DNA from: Plazaster borealis
Taxonomy: Eukaryota > Echinodermata > Asteroidea > Forcipulatida > Labidiasteridae
Assembly: GCA_021014325.1 (NCBI GenBank)
Contig: CM037460.1
Span: 16,907,486 to 16,971,485 of the forward strand
DNA length: 64,000 nt
Reading direction: 5' to 3'
Position numbers and translations under genes: made by a program. Below the pieces are notes generated by a model. The model saw only the letters and a list, made by a program, of their open reading frames with translations, made no database searches and had not been told where the DNA came from. Within the stretch, counting starts at the first letter, position 1; each line of letters opens with the position of its first letter. This document shows positions 47,671 to 58,179 of the stretch, in pieces.

Positions 47671-48074
47671 CTTATTATAACCAAACATGGTATATTAAAA
47701 ATCATTACACATCTGAAAGCCCTTTGACGATTCTACGCATCTTTGAAAAGGTGTGACCCCATTTGACCTTTACTTAAGGTCTACTTCAAAACTGGAAGTT
47801 TAAGTTTCAAACTAAAACAAAAAACCAAATCTCATGAACCAAAAGAAATTCAGACTTGAAACTTGCCATGTATTTAGAACCGAGTGTAAAGATGAAACAC
47901 AAAAGCTTTTTGGAAAAATGACAAAAATCGATGACGTCATAACATTTATGAGGTACGGTATTGTACAGGATTGGTAAAGATAAAAAACATCATCTATATT
48001 ATTAAAATCGGTGCCAACTTCCTCCCCGCGGCGCTGCGAGATCCGACCGTCCGCTTGCGCTGGGTGACCTCGCC

Positions 48075-48440
48075 AACCTTGAGGACGAGGATGCCGCTGG
48101 GCTGCCATCTTTATTTGGTCGCCATCTTGGGTCGCTATCTTCCTCGACTGGTGTCCCAGCGGCGTGCCTACCGGACACTGGTTCTGGAGCCGGGTGCCAA
48201 TTTGTTTTTCTCCCGTGTGATTGGTCCGTTATTTCCTCGGTCTTGTGTGTTCCGATGACGAGGATGCCTCTGGGCTGCCATCTTTATTTGGTCGCCATCT
48301 TGGGTCGCTATCTTCCTCGAATGGTGTCCCGGCGGCGTGCCTACCGGACACTGGTTCTGGAGCCGGGTGCCAATTTGTTTTTCTCCCGTGTGATTGGTCC
48401 GTTATTATTCGGTCTTGGGTGTTCGCCACAATTTCCCAGC
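48075..48440. repeat. 173-bp tandem duplication with a diverged third copy
   Basis: Two units containing GGGCTGCCATCTTTATTTGG, then GGTCGCCATCTTGGGTCGC, offset by 173 bp. A diverged copy lies at about 48690-48840. The GCCATCTT motif looks like a YY1-type promoter motif, so tandem promoter-like DNA is possible. Confidence 0.85.
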
Positions 48441-49064
48441 TCTCTCAATAAGATTGTTTTAATGTTGTTTGTGTAATTTGTTACGCGTTTTGTGGGTAAA
48501 ATGGTATGAAATAATTTATCAATAAATATCTACTGCATTTTGTTTGACCAAAAGCACGGTTCTAACGAAACATGAGTCTTTTCAGTGAACAATGAGAAGT
48601 AGCGTTGCATGACTAAGGTAATTTCTCATGGCTGCACGCAATAAACAATTTGTGACATCGTCCCCCTTGAGCGGCGTGGGATGTTAACTAGATTTTTATC
48701 CTCCATCTTTGGTCGCCATCTTTCTTGACTGGTGTCCCGACGGCGTGCCTTCCGGAGACGCGTTCTCGAGCCGGATGCATTTTTTTTCTCACAGGTGATA
48801 GGTCCGCGTCTTTCCTGGGTTGTCGCTGTCCGCCCAAATTTCCCAACAGTCTTGGTATAAGTTCATAGTAATTTTATTAACTTTGATAACATATTTGTGC
48901 ACATTTTATAAATAAAAATGATATAAAATATTTCTCCACAAACTGTTATACCATTTTATGTCACTTAAAGTCCTTGGTTCCTTCAACACATAATGTCTTT
49001 TCTGTGAACAGTCAGAAGCAGCGTGGCATGAATAAGGTAATTTCTCATGAATGCAATAAACAAT

Positions 49065-49270
49065 CTGTTTCGGGGTACCCGTGGGTTGGGGTCTGCATTG
49101 GTGTTCCGACGTGTACCCGCGATTGTGTGCAACGGCAGCCGGATACCCGCATTGGTCGGCCATTGCGTGGGGTGGTTGGAGTCTGCGTTGGTGTTCCGAC
49201 ATCTCCCCATGAAGAAAGCGTGCAACGGTAGCTGGACACCCGCATTGGTCGGCCCTTGCGTGTTTCATAC
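49065..49270. repeat. Two tandem units of about 90 bp
   Basis: Units share GTCTGC(A/G)TTGGTGTTCCGAC and ACCCGCATTGGTCGGCC. GC content is higher than in surrounding DNA. Confidence 0.75.
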
Positions 49271-50513
49271 CCGTCAGGCATGGGATTGTTTGCGTCTTTC
49301 CTCGATGCTTACTGTCCGCCACGTTTTCCCGTGCTTCCAGTTTAATTTTTTCAAATATCATTTCGCTGAAAGACACATGTTACGTGTAAAGAAGCTATGG
49401 AAAAAAGTCTTACGGGTAATAAAGAAGATGAGAAAAATCAGGGTGTTAGGTAAAGAAGCGATTGAAAATACGTCTTACGGGTAATAAAGAAGCTGAGAAA
49501 AATCAGGGCATAGATGTTTACTGCATTGCATGTTCCGACACAACGTTTTGTGTGCATCGTGGGACGTTGCGTTGGATGAATCATGGATGAATATGGTAAA
49601 AAAACGTTAGAGTGGTTGGACAACTACGAGAAGCCATAAATGCAAAACAAAAACAGGTAGCGACAGTTCGTATGGTAACAGCATAGAGCAAGAGTAACAG
49701 TATTACACAATTAGACCCTGTTGACAAACAGCGTGACATGTGTTTGAAACAGAGCACAAAATCATGGATAAATGTATTTCTTTAAAATGAAAGTTTCCAA
49801 ACATGTTGAATTTGGTCACAAACACATGGTTACACGATTGAATGTGTTTCTAACATTCGGGCTTCCATACCGACCAGTGAGGTTTGTTTAGCAACAGTAA
49901 AGAGCTCATGACTTCAGATTTAGACCATCCTTTTCAGTCGGGTAACTCAACGGCTATAAACGGTGATTATGGCTCTTTTGAGGAAGGTACCACACACCAC
50001 TGTTTCATGCTTACGTTACTCATAAACAACAACATAAACTTCACCAAGACATTCGAGTAGTATAGTCGTTACCTGCATTAGTGGTAGTAGGCCTAAATAC
50101 AACCAATAATCTCCAAGCAATAAATAAATAAAGAACGAGGCATACAGAAAACAAACAAATAACGACACAATGAAATAAAGGGAAAAGTGACAACACTAAA
50201 GCCTCCTCCAAACAAGCATATCAACCAAGAAATCAAAGACAGACAGAAAGGAACAGAGGAAAACAAAAACACACACATAATTCGTCGCCGTTCTTGCGAA
50301 GCAACGATTTAGCCCTGCAGCCAAAAAAGCGGGTTTTTAGAAAATCGCGTTTGAAGTTTAACTATTTTTCAAACTATTGTTTAGAACACTACTTACTACT
50401 TTTTTTTTTGAAAGTTTACTATAAAAAATGCTGAATACTTCAGTCATTCAGAACTGTCAGCATTTTTTCAATTCTGCGACTGTTTTGATGAGTCATTAAT
50501 TCCTAAACACAAT

Positions 50514-50876
50514 TGTCACTTCGTAAAACCCCAAAAACAGACCTGCCCGCAGAGTGCTGTGTACAAACCAATGCGTATTTAGGTTTGTCACTTCGTAAAA
50601 ACCGTAATGAAATGTTTTGTCATCGCGCCTATTTTTCCCGCGCTATGTATTTCATTGCACTTCGGTGGCGAATTTTGGTTTGTCACTTCGTAAAAACAGA
50701 AAATGAAAAATATATTATCGTCGGTTATTTTAAATAGTGTAATTACGAAAATATTACCTATTAGGTTTTGAAACTTGGGGAAAATGTTAACAACATTGAA
50801 CAAATTAATAATATAAAAAAAACCGATTTGCTAAATGTTATGATTTTTGACACATTTGCCACTAAGTAAAAACCAC
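50514..50876. repeat. Spaced repeats of TTGTCACTTCGTAAAA
   Basis: TTGTCACTTCGTAAAA occurs near 50515, 50585 and 50680, with a degenerate copy (TTGCCACTAAGTAAAA) near 50857. Spacings are 70 to 180 bp. Confidence 0.6.
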
Positions 50877-51235
50877 GACGAATCGTTTGTTTATTTTCGT
50901 TTCTTATTTAAATATTTAGACATACACTCTTAAAGTGCGAGATTTAAATCTATTATGGGATTTATAAAAAAAATTAATCCAAACTATTAAAGATTAATCT
51001 TAAAAGATTTTTAAAAGCTCAAATTAACCATCAATTCGAAAACGAGTTTTAATCCCCCGACTGATTTAAAAAGGACGCTACAATTATCGACAAAGGACCA
51101 ACCCGGTGATTGGCTTGCATCACGTGATGAGCATTTCGGGGAGCGGGATTTTCAACTTGACATCCGCCATCTTGTTTTACGAAGGGCGATCGTCCTTTTG
51201 TTCTAACGTTGCTTTAAGTTGCATATTATTTAAAG

Positions 51236-51311
51236 ATGGAGGATCAATTGCTCCTGTTTTTAAACACAACGCTTGGTGACAGGACAGCCACCGTTCTTGA
51301 AATTTGTCAAG
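51236..51311 (+). CDS. Candidate first exon inside the ACACTCT element
   Basis: The frame reads MEDQLLLFLNTTLGDRTATV, LEICQ and a GTTAGT donor (phase 1). Upstream are CCGCCATCTTG (51164-51174), a YY1-type core promoter motif, and TCACGTGA (51119-51126), giving a promoter-like arrangement. A plus-strand open frame at 52390-52668 followed by AATAAA could be its 3-prime part. No protein family recognised. Confidence 0.35.
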
Positions 51312-51689
51312 GTTAGTAAATCTAGTTTTTATGTAGAAAAACGGAATGTTTTAGGCCGTTAAAATGTTTCTGACTGGCGTCGTTAGGCCTCGACTACAGT
51401 ACCGTGATAGTACACTAGTGTACACACACAGTCAGGCTGTTTTAAAAAAAGGCGTGATTAAAAAATGTATTTGTTCTTTGCCCAGCTGCAAATCTGCAAT
51501 ATTACTGCACTGGCTTGCAGATTAAGACATCTAATACGATTCAGTGTATGTTTAACTTCTCCAATTACTTACTAATTTCTTATCACTTATTGGCGTATTG
51601 CCATAGTAATTAGTCAAAGATAGGCCTAGTGTCGTCGTAAAAGAACAAAAGTGAGATGATAATCGCCAGTTTAGTCACACACACTCTAC

Positions 51690-51875
51690 GCCCGTGTGTG
51701 CGGCACCTAAATGTAGCCCGAGCCCTAAATGTCGCCCGACCTAAATGTAGCCCCAAACCTGTACCTAAATGTCGCCCGGACCTAAATGTAGCCCCAAACA
51801 TGTACCTAAATGTCGCCCGGACCTAAATGTAGCCCCAAACCTGTACCTAAATGTCGCCCCGACCTAAATGTAGGT
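51690..51875 (-). repeat. Minisatellite copy, inverted
   Basis: About four units of the 38.6-39.0 kb minisatellite in reverse orientation, beginning CGGCACCTAAATGTAGCCCG as at 37.53 kb. It abuts half a TTAA element. Confidence 0.88.
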
Positions 51876-51879
51876 AAAA

Positions 51880-52084
51880 GACTTCTAGCTAGAAGCCTTT
51901 TATTCCTATCTGAAAGCACACAAATTTGTACAACAAGGGTGTTTTTTCTTTCATCATTTTCTTGCAACTTCGATGTACAATTGAGCCAAAATTTTCACAG
52001 GCTTGTTGTTCTATGCATATGTTGGGATACACCAAATGAGAACACTGGTCTTTGACAATTACCAAACGTGTACGATGCCTTTAA
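51880..52084. mobile_element. TTAA element family B, half copy
   Basis: Right half only, from the AGCTAGAAGCC centre to CAAACGTGTACGATGCC plus TTAA. Directly joined to the minisatellite at 51875. Confidence 0.65.
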
Positions 52085-52389
52085 GAGGTAAAAATAAAAC
52101 TAAAATGTGAACATTTCAGTTAGAAAAGGTGTTCTAGTTTTTAAAAAAAATACCGCTAAAAATCTGGAGCGGTTATCTATGACCATTTGCTGGTTGTGTA
52201 ATCTGAGTTCCCATGTCTGCACTTGTGTAGGATTGGTAGTAATACTTCTTAATACTTTAATGCTCGGGTTGTACTGACTGCAACACTGCCTGGACTGGTC
52301 GTTTGCTGTGGGCCTAAAAACTGGTGGTGAAACTGTTTACACTGGATTCCATTCCCTGTGCACTATCCTCTTCATGAACATGTAAACAC

Positions 52390-52668
52390 ATGGCCCTTTC
52401 CTGGCTTTCGAGGCAGCTGAAGCAGACATGGTTCTCTTTAACAATGTTGAATCCGTTGTCTAAAGTTATCCTCTTAAGCTTGATACACGCCGCAAATGTG
52501 TACGATCCATCGGATATAAGTCAAAACTATTGGTGTTTTTTCTCATTCTTAATTCAATCTTTCGAACTGACGAAAACAGTTAAGAATTTAAAAAATGTAC
52601 TTCTTGTAATTGACGTACTATGTAAAGGTTTATCTGTAAAACTTTGTGCATTGTATTTATTTACTTGA
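52390..52668 (+). CDS. Open frame followed by AATAAA, unrecognised
   Basis: A 92-codon open frame (VYDPSDISQNYWCFFSF in the middle) ends two bases before AATAAA at 52670-52675. The position inside the 2.1 kb ACACTCT element, downstream of the candidate first exon, suggests the end of an element-borne transcript. The sequence matches no family I know and may be non-coding. Confidence 0.25.
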   Translation: MALSWLSRQLKQTWFSLTMLNPLSKVILLSLIHAANVYDPSDISQNYWCFFSFLIQSFELTKTVKNLKNVLLVIDVLCKGLSVKLCALYLFT

Positions 52669-53657
52669 CAATAAAGTAAAAAAATTGGTCGAGAATTTCG
52701 ATTGGCTGTTTCCGATTTTTTTTATTTATAGGTAAATCTCCTGGTCCATAATTGGGTGTTTATATTTAAATTTCAAGGAAAGTTTATAAATAAATCCAAA
52801 CAGACTAGGTTTTAATTATCAAAGGGTAAAGGTTAAATCTGTAAAGTTTGAAACATTTTAATCCACTGGGATTAATTTAATTAATCCTCCAAAGACTAAT
52901 TTTTTAAAATCTTTTGAAAGATTAATTTTTAATCCACGCAGATTGGTCCCTAACCACACTCCTTGAAAGATTTAAAATTTAATCCTGTGGATTTAAATTT
53001 AAATCCTTGTAATTTAGAGTGTATGCATTACATTTGAAAATCAGGGTCCGTCAAGACAAATAAACAAGTTTACAAAACTGCCATCAAGAAAATGTGACAA
53101 CCACTCACACCCCTGTAACACTTAACGTTATTATCGTATATAGAGAGAAAGTAGAGAAACAAAGACACATTTAAGAAATAAACAAACAGAGACACAAAGA
53201 AATCAAGAAAAATAAAGAAACAAGCAAATCAAGTAATAAACACATTTTAAAACAATATAATTTTAGGAGCACAGAAGCATTATTTTATAACCTACATGAA
53301 ACCAATGGATTGCTCAGGCCTATGTAAGACACTCCAAAATGTCTTAACATTAAAAAACCTACATATCATGCCAAGCATGCATCATTGACAAGTATATCCT
53401 TCCCAAATATTAAAACTCAACCCCAACTTATGCTTCGTAGTCGACAAAAGGGGGCGAGAAGGGCGAGGGAAGGCGACGTTTCGAACCCACTCAACACCTT
53501 TTGCAAGCCCAACATTTTATTATAATTAGCTTCATTGCGTACTGATATTAAATATCTTTACCAAACTAATTCAGAAAATGATAGGCTCTGATACCCTCTC
53601 CAATTACCCCCTCCCCCTTACCCCACTTTCCGAACGAAAAAATTGCGCCCACCTATA

Positions 53658-53690
53658 GCGGGTGCCGCGCGAAGCGCGGCATCCCGCTAG
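53658..53690 (+). mobile_element. Helitron-like 3-prime end
   Basis: GCGGGtGCCGCGC, loop GAA, GCGCGGCatCCCGC form a strong hairpin running straight into CTAG followed by T (53691). A hairpin then CTRR inserted before a T is the diagnostic Helitron 3-prime terminus. The 5-prime TC end was not located. Confidence 0.5.
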
Positions 53691-53699
53691 TTGTTAATT

Positions 53700-54010
53700 A
53701 TTTTGTCTGTAAAGCTCACTGATTATGTAGTTCATACTAGAACAATTTTTTGTGTGAAATATTTCCCTCTGAACTGAAGTCATATTCAGGAGAAAATCGT
53801 GAAAAAAACATGCGCAATTTTCAGAATGTAAACACATTAAGTAATTTTGAACAAGTATTTTTGAATATGACTTCATTTCAGAGGGACATATTTCACAGAA
53901 AAAAAATTGTTCTAGAATGAACTACATAATCAGTAATAAGCGGTACAGACTAAAATTAAACAATAATTGTTTTTATCCTAACCAATGCTGTATAATACCT
54001 CATAAGGTCA
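53700..54010. mobile_element. Inverted-repeat element family C copy, rearranged
   Basis: Holds two opposed halves: CTGATTATGTAGTTCATAC near 53720 and its inverse near 53920, with GAAGTCATATTCAG and its inverse between. It starts ten bases after a Helitron-like 3-prime end at 53690. Confidence 0.55.
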
Positions 54011-54245
54011 ATTATTTGTTGGCCATAGCGGTTATGATTTATTCGAGTGGTATGCATAATGGCACTACTTCAGTAGAAAAAAGTTCAGTTCATCCAAGGT
54101 TGTTTACAAAACCCAATCTATGAAGTGAGACTCACTCAGTTTTTAGAGTGCAGAGGGTTGTCGGAACATAGGGGTGTCGGAACATAGAGCAGTCAACGGG
54201 TTTTTTTCTTAAGCAACTGACGCACTAAAAAGAAGTCAAACTTAC

Positions 54246-54312
54246 CGAAAAGGACGAGTGATGACAGAATCAGGAGACCCAACACTTGAATCATACGGTG
54301 ATGGGTGATCAT
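54246..54312 (-). CDS. Gene B, apparently orphan signal-peptide exon
   Basis: 67-bp leader exon: MITHHRMIQVLGLLILSSLV then LF, with a GTAAGTTTG donor in phase 1. No REMSAYYG-module exon follows for 19.6 kb until the gene C leader. Homology to the gene C promoter and leader runs roughly 54.13-54.50 against 34.41-34.80 kb. Either B is a duplicated promoter plus leader without a body, or it is an alternative distant first exon for gene C (splice to 29537 would be in phase). The reading frame and splice site are intact, so it is not obviously dead. Confidence 0.6.
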
Positions 54313-54486
54313 GATACCAGATGATTAGAATCTATTCAACCTGAATCACTGAGATCAATTTTACTTAAAGATCACAAAACTCGTTCCGTGCATCACGTTC
54401 CTTGATGTCGATTGTAACGCTGCTTTGTGTTGACGCTGAAAACCATTGGGGCTACTGACAAATACAGACACCTCTGCCGGAGATTG

Positions 54487-54494
54487 TCACGTGA
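54487..54494 (-). promoter_or_regulatory. TCACGTGA box upstream of gene B leader
   Basis: Intact palindromic CACGTG box about 175 bp upstream of the ATG, at the same place as in D and E. The intact box argues that the B promoter could still be used. Confidence 0.45.
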
Positions 54495-54499
54495 TTGCC

Positions 54500-57455
54500 A
54501 CAACCCATTCTCATCTCAATCTCTCTTTCTTTTCTTTTTTTTTTGGGGGGGGGTGGTTGAGAGAGAGAGGGGGATTTGAGAGGGTTAGTTGGGCTTAGTT
54601 TGTGATTTTCACTTTGGGTGTGCACGCGAGCAACAATTACTACGCCATAGCAGCTCTGGTGGCATACTCTAACTGTGAATCCAAATTTACATAAAATGTA
54701 ATTCGGACCTAAAACCTTTGTTATTAAATTTCTAAGGAAGAAGCAGCCCAGGTGCTCGGTTAAAAACTTTGCTTGCAACTACAAAAGAGTCTTGAACATA
54801 AAAAAAAAATAGTTAAACGGACACGTTGCCTTAGATTGGGCGCTTTGGGCTATAAAAAGTATTTCTTACTAAATGAATGGTTAGAAAGATGTCTTAGAAG
54901 TAGAATACCATAACCCACACAATGACTCGAACTTGTGTGGTTTTCCTTTTACTTCGTGAACTAACATGGTCCGCCACTTTGTTGAGTCAAAACTGATGTT
55001 TAAAAAAAAGGCGGACCGTGTTGGTTCATGAAGTTAAAGGAAAACCACACAATTTAGAATCATATTTGTGTGGATCATATTCTACTTTTAAAACATCTTT
55101 CAAACCATTCATTTCATAACAAACCCTTGTTATAGCCCAAATCGCCCAATCCAAGGCAATGTGTCCCTGTGTAAACAGAGATATGGCAAGAGTCTAGTGC
55201 TGGAAATGATCTCAATTTCAGACTTTTTTGAGGTTTGAGTATGGGGGAATTCCGTCGGTTCAAGCAACAGACTTTCTTTGTTAAACCAATACATTATATA
55301 CGATGCACATCAGAGTAGAAATCGGATAGATATTCAACACGTTGTTTATTCGGGTAAAAAAAACACTAACCAACTACTGATAAAATAGGACCTTACGCGC
55401 CAATTTTGTTAAGACTTAGAGCCTCTGAAGATAAACAAATTGTGTGTTTCATGAAGATTTTGAACAACTCGTTATTTATTTTAATAAATAAGAAATAGTC
55501 TCATTTTGTGGCTATCTAATGTGTTTCACATTGATGTTGATACTGTTAAATGTTCAAAATAATGTTTCTCGATTTTTCCAGGTTATCTGCCAATAAAACA
55601 ATGCAAATATCAGGTTATAATTATTATTAGTAAAATGTAAAAACAAAAATCACTTTAAAACTATACATCTCACTAACGATGATGATGATTGAATTTTTTT
55701 CTCTATAATAACAAACAATGTGTGTGGGTTTGGTACTTGTCTACTTTTGTACATCGGATTGAAAAGCAAAAAAAAAACAGTTTTCCTGTCTACCACACAA
55801 TCATAATTAAAGGTCCTATGGGATGGTAGTTTTTTACATGTGACATTTTGGGACTTAGAAATGGTCTGATATCGAACTGATCAACTGACGTCACTTGAGT
55901 AGGGCGCCCTCGCCGAGAGGTCAAAAGGAGGATGTTCATTGGCCAATCATGTGCCCCGCGCGTACACAGCTCTGCCTTTTACAATATTCCATCATCAGTT
56001 TACCTCTAAGATGGCGGTTCGGTGACGTCAATGCATAAGTTCTTTTGATTAAAATATGGTACTCGTCATGAGTTGCTGTACACTTTAATTTATCCATTGC
56101 GATAATTTCCATGTTATCCATTTCGATATCGCAGGGTGGCGCGCTGTTGTGACGTGGACATAGGCACCGAATAAAAACAATGCACACGCAGTGACGATGT
56201 ATAGATGCAGTGGTAATGCACATTCCCTGATCGATAGCTCTGTATGTTTCACTGCAGCCATCCAAATTCATCAGTATTTTGGATCTGATGGGAATTGGTG
56301 CAGACTGACACCATCTTTAGTCGTCTTGCTGCTTCAACCAGCAACAATATACCTTAACAGCATTTCCTAAAATAACATAGGCCTAAGCCAAAGATTGTCC
56401 AATGTAACTTGTTTAGCACATGAAGTTACGTAAGTTTACCCGTTGTATAAAATCCACACGTATCAATCGCCTCACGGATAGACGGTGTGTTCGTATAGAC
56501 CATGAATTTTCCCCTAATGGGCACGCGGGTTTCATCCCTATTTTAACTTTTTACTTATTTTTTGTGATATAACCTCCAACAAATTATGAAAAAAACTAGC
56601 ATTTAAAGACTAATATTCGCATATTTTTTGATTAAACTGGAAAAAATTTCAATTCATAGACCTTTATAAAGGTGCATCATAATTGCTCAACTAAAACTAA
56701 ACAATATGTACCTTAAACTCATTGTCGGTGCACTACTGCAGAAGCATTGGTGATAATCGTCGAAGGCAAAGTGCAACACTACAAAGTCAGCAGTTTCAAA
56801 TAATTTACGTAACACTACACATAAAAAATCATTCGGAGAAACTTTACGAAAAATAACGTGTCATCTTCACAATGCCTTATCCTCTAGGAATGATACAGCC
56901 TCTGAAGTTCTTGTTCAAGGTGGACGCGTGAATGATTCCTCGGTAAGCAGTTAGAGCGAACTAGACCCAAAGTCACTCCGGCGATTGTTGGTCGTGGAGA
57001 TTACACGTCGAATTAATATTGACTGATCCCGCATCTAAGTGTTAGCTACGCATTTGGACATAGAGTGTTTCCAAAGAACTCAGACCATTGTACGTGCATT
57101 TTTTTTACTTGTCATGATGCTTTCTTCCGGTGTTCGTTATGTGTTCAATCACGCACTGGTTGTGTATTCCTTTCAAATACGAGTCAGGCGGTCCATATAG
57201 ACATTTTCGTCTATTTAAATTCTACAAATGAGCTGATCTGTAACACCTCAATTTATCTTTATAAACCCTCCGAGGCAATACGCTAAGTACTGTACCATAT
57301 TACGGTCGCGATTTCAATTTTAATGCATTTCAATTACCAAGAACTAAACAAATAATGACAACAGCCATTACAAAAATATGTTTAAAAGTTGCCTTCAAAA
57401 GCATCACTTGCTTACAGCTACATAGAGTTTGATTTTAAACAACTGCCATACCCTA
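54500..57455. other. Intergenic DNA between genes A and B
   Basis: Holds the 348-bp palindromic element. A 111-codon minus-strand frame at 55936-56271 (IEMDNMEIIAMDKLKCTATH) lies in a CpG-containing, GGCGCCCTCG-bearing block and has no recognised domain; it may be transposon-derived. Confidence 0.45.
54819..55166. mobile_element. 348-bp palindromic inverted-repeat element
   Basis: Ends GGACACGTTGCCTTAGATTG and (reversed) GGACACATTGCCTTGGATTG. The arms stay complementary almost to the centre, where GGTCCGCC/GGCGGACC pair. It could fold into one long hairpin. It resembles an abundant inverted-repeat family I recall from sea stars. It lies between genes A and B. Confidence 0.85.
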
Positions 57456-57459
57456 CAAA

Positions 57460-57612
57460 TTATCTATATCCCAGTACTTCAAAATACATACAGCAGTTTT
57501 CGTTTTTAAACATATCGTTCCATGAAGTGGGTAGAATACGTAAGTACCTCGCGTACAAAGTTTCGTCAAACTTGACCGTCACAGGGTTAATCCCATCACT
57601 ATTACCGGTGAA
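57460..57612 (-). CDS. Gene A, discoidin exon 3 with stop
   Basis: 153-bp terminal exon: FTGNSDGINPVTVKFDETLY, ARYLRILPTSWNDMFKN, ENCCMYFEVLGYR and TAA. It aligns residue for residue with gene C 26748-26900, except that the terminal Cys of the F5/8 type C domain is Tyr (LGYR for IIGCK). Gene A also lacks the opening Cys (exon at 60410), so the usual domain-closing disulfide is absent at both ends. Acceptor TCGACAG. Confidence 0.88.
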   Translation of the reverse strand, partial: FTGNSDGINPVTVKFDETLYARYLRILPTSWNDMFKNENCCMYFEVLGYR

Positions 57613-57970
57613 CTGTCGAAAGAGCAGTGATATTAGTGGAGTTATTTTACATTGCCAAGTGAATAAATTTGAAGTTTGAAATTGTTGAAGAATATTGTTG
57701 AAAAGAATACAGTTGAAAGGAGTACAGCGCTGAAGGCTCTTCCGTTATTTTCTGTGACTGGGTGTCGCAGGGGGCTCTGTTTTATTCAAATTTAGTTATG
57801 TTACATGCGGAATTTAACAAAAACGCAAAATGTTGTTACCCTGAGTTTCGAAGAAGTTTCTTTTCAAATAAATACATTCAAAACATTTACAAGGACAGTT
57901 ATATACAATAAGTTGAAGAGAATCTTATCCGCATCTTGAGAGTGCGTTTAGCAAAGAATTGATTTATTAC

Positions 57971-58170
57971 CTGTTGAGGTGTTCCTTCTTGTGACGTCAC
58001 ATCACTCCAGGACTGACCTTCATTATACGCAACTGTGTACGTCTTGACGTAGTAGTGACTTCCTATGCTGTAATATCCCTCTGTGGTTACACCTGTGATG
58101 TGCACATTGTCGTTGAAGTCAACTTGTATCCATGGAGCTTCATCATTTTTGTTTGCACACCAAGGAGTTG
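57971..58170 (-). CDS. Gene A, discoidin exon 2
   Basis: 200-bp exon, phase 1 in, phase 0 out: ATPWCANKNDEAPWIQVDF, HITGVTTEGYYSIGSHYYV, AYNEGQSWSDVTSQEGTPQQ. It is the full WCA/PWIQVDF/ITG/SW core of the F5/8 type C domain. Acceptor CGTAACAG, donor GTAATA. Confidence 0.9.
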
Positions 58171-58179
58171 CTGTTACGA

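Larger units (their letters stand above)
46660..50900. other. Repeat-rich intergenic DNA, no gene
   Basis: Between the 5.6 kb and 2.1 kb elements. Tandem duplications at 48.1-48.8 and 49.1-49.3 kb are GC-richer and promoter-like (GCCATCTT). The frames of 60 to 156 codons here overlap those repeats and show no domain. Confidence 0.5.
50921..53025. mobile_element. 2.1 kb element with CATACACTCT inverted ends
   Basis: Left end CATACACTCTTAAAGTGCGA and reversed right end CATACACTCTAAATTACAAG share the first ten bases and then ATTTAAAT. The interior holds a promoter-like segment, a short candidate exon, a 180-bp minisatellite, half a TTAA element and an open frame with polyadenylation signal. Target duplication is unclear. 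The end motif resembles that of the GGGTCA-rich repeats at 33 and 34 kb. Confidence 0.45.

Noticed and set aside
48906..49376. 156-codon minus-strand frame and overlapping frames
   Set aside because: They run through two tandem 90-bp units; the Cys/Thr/Arg pattern follows the DNA repeat and no domain is recognisable.
54452..54778. 108-codon minus-strand frame across the gene B upstream region
   Set aside because: It overlaps the conserved non-coding promoter block, which is not open in the paralogous copy at 34.6-34.8 kb.
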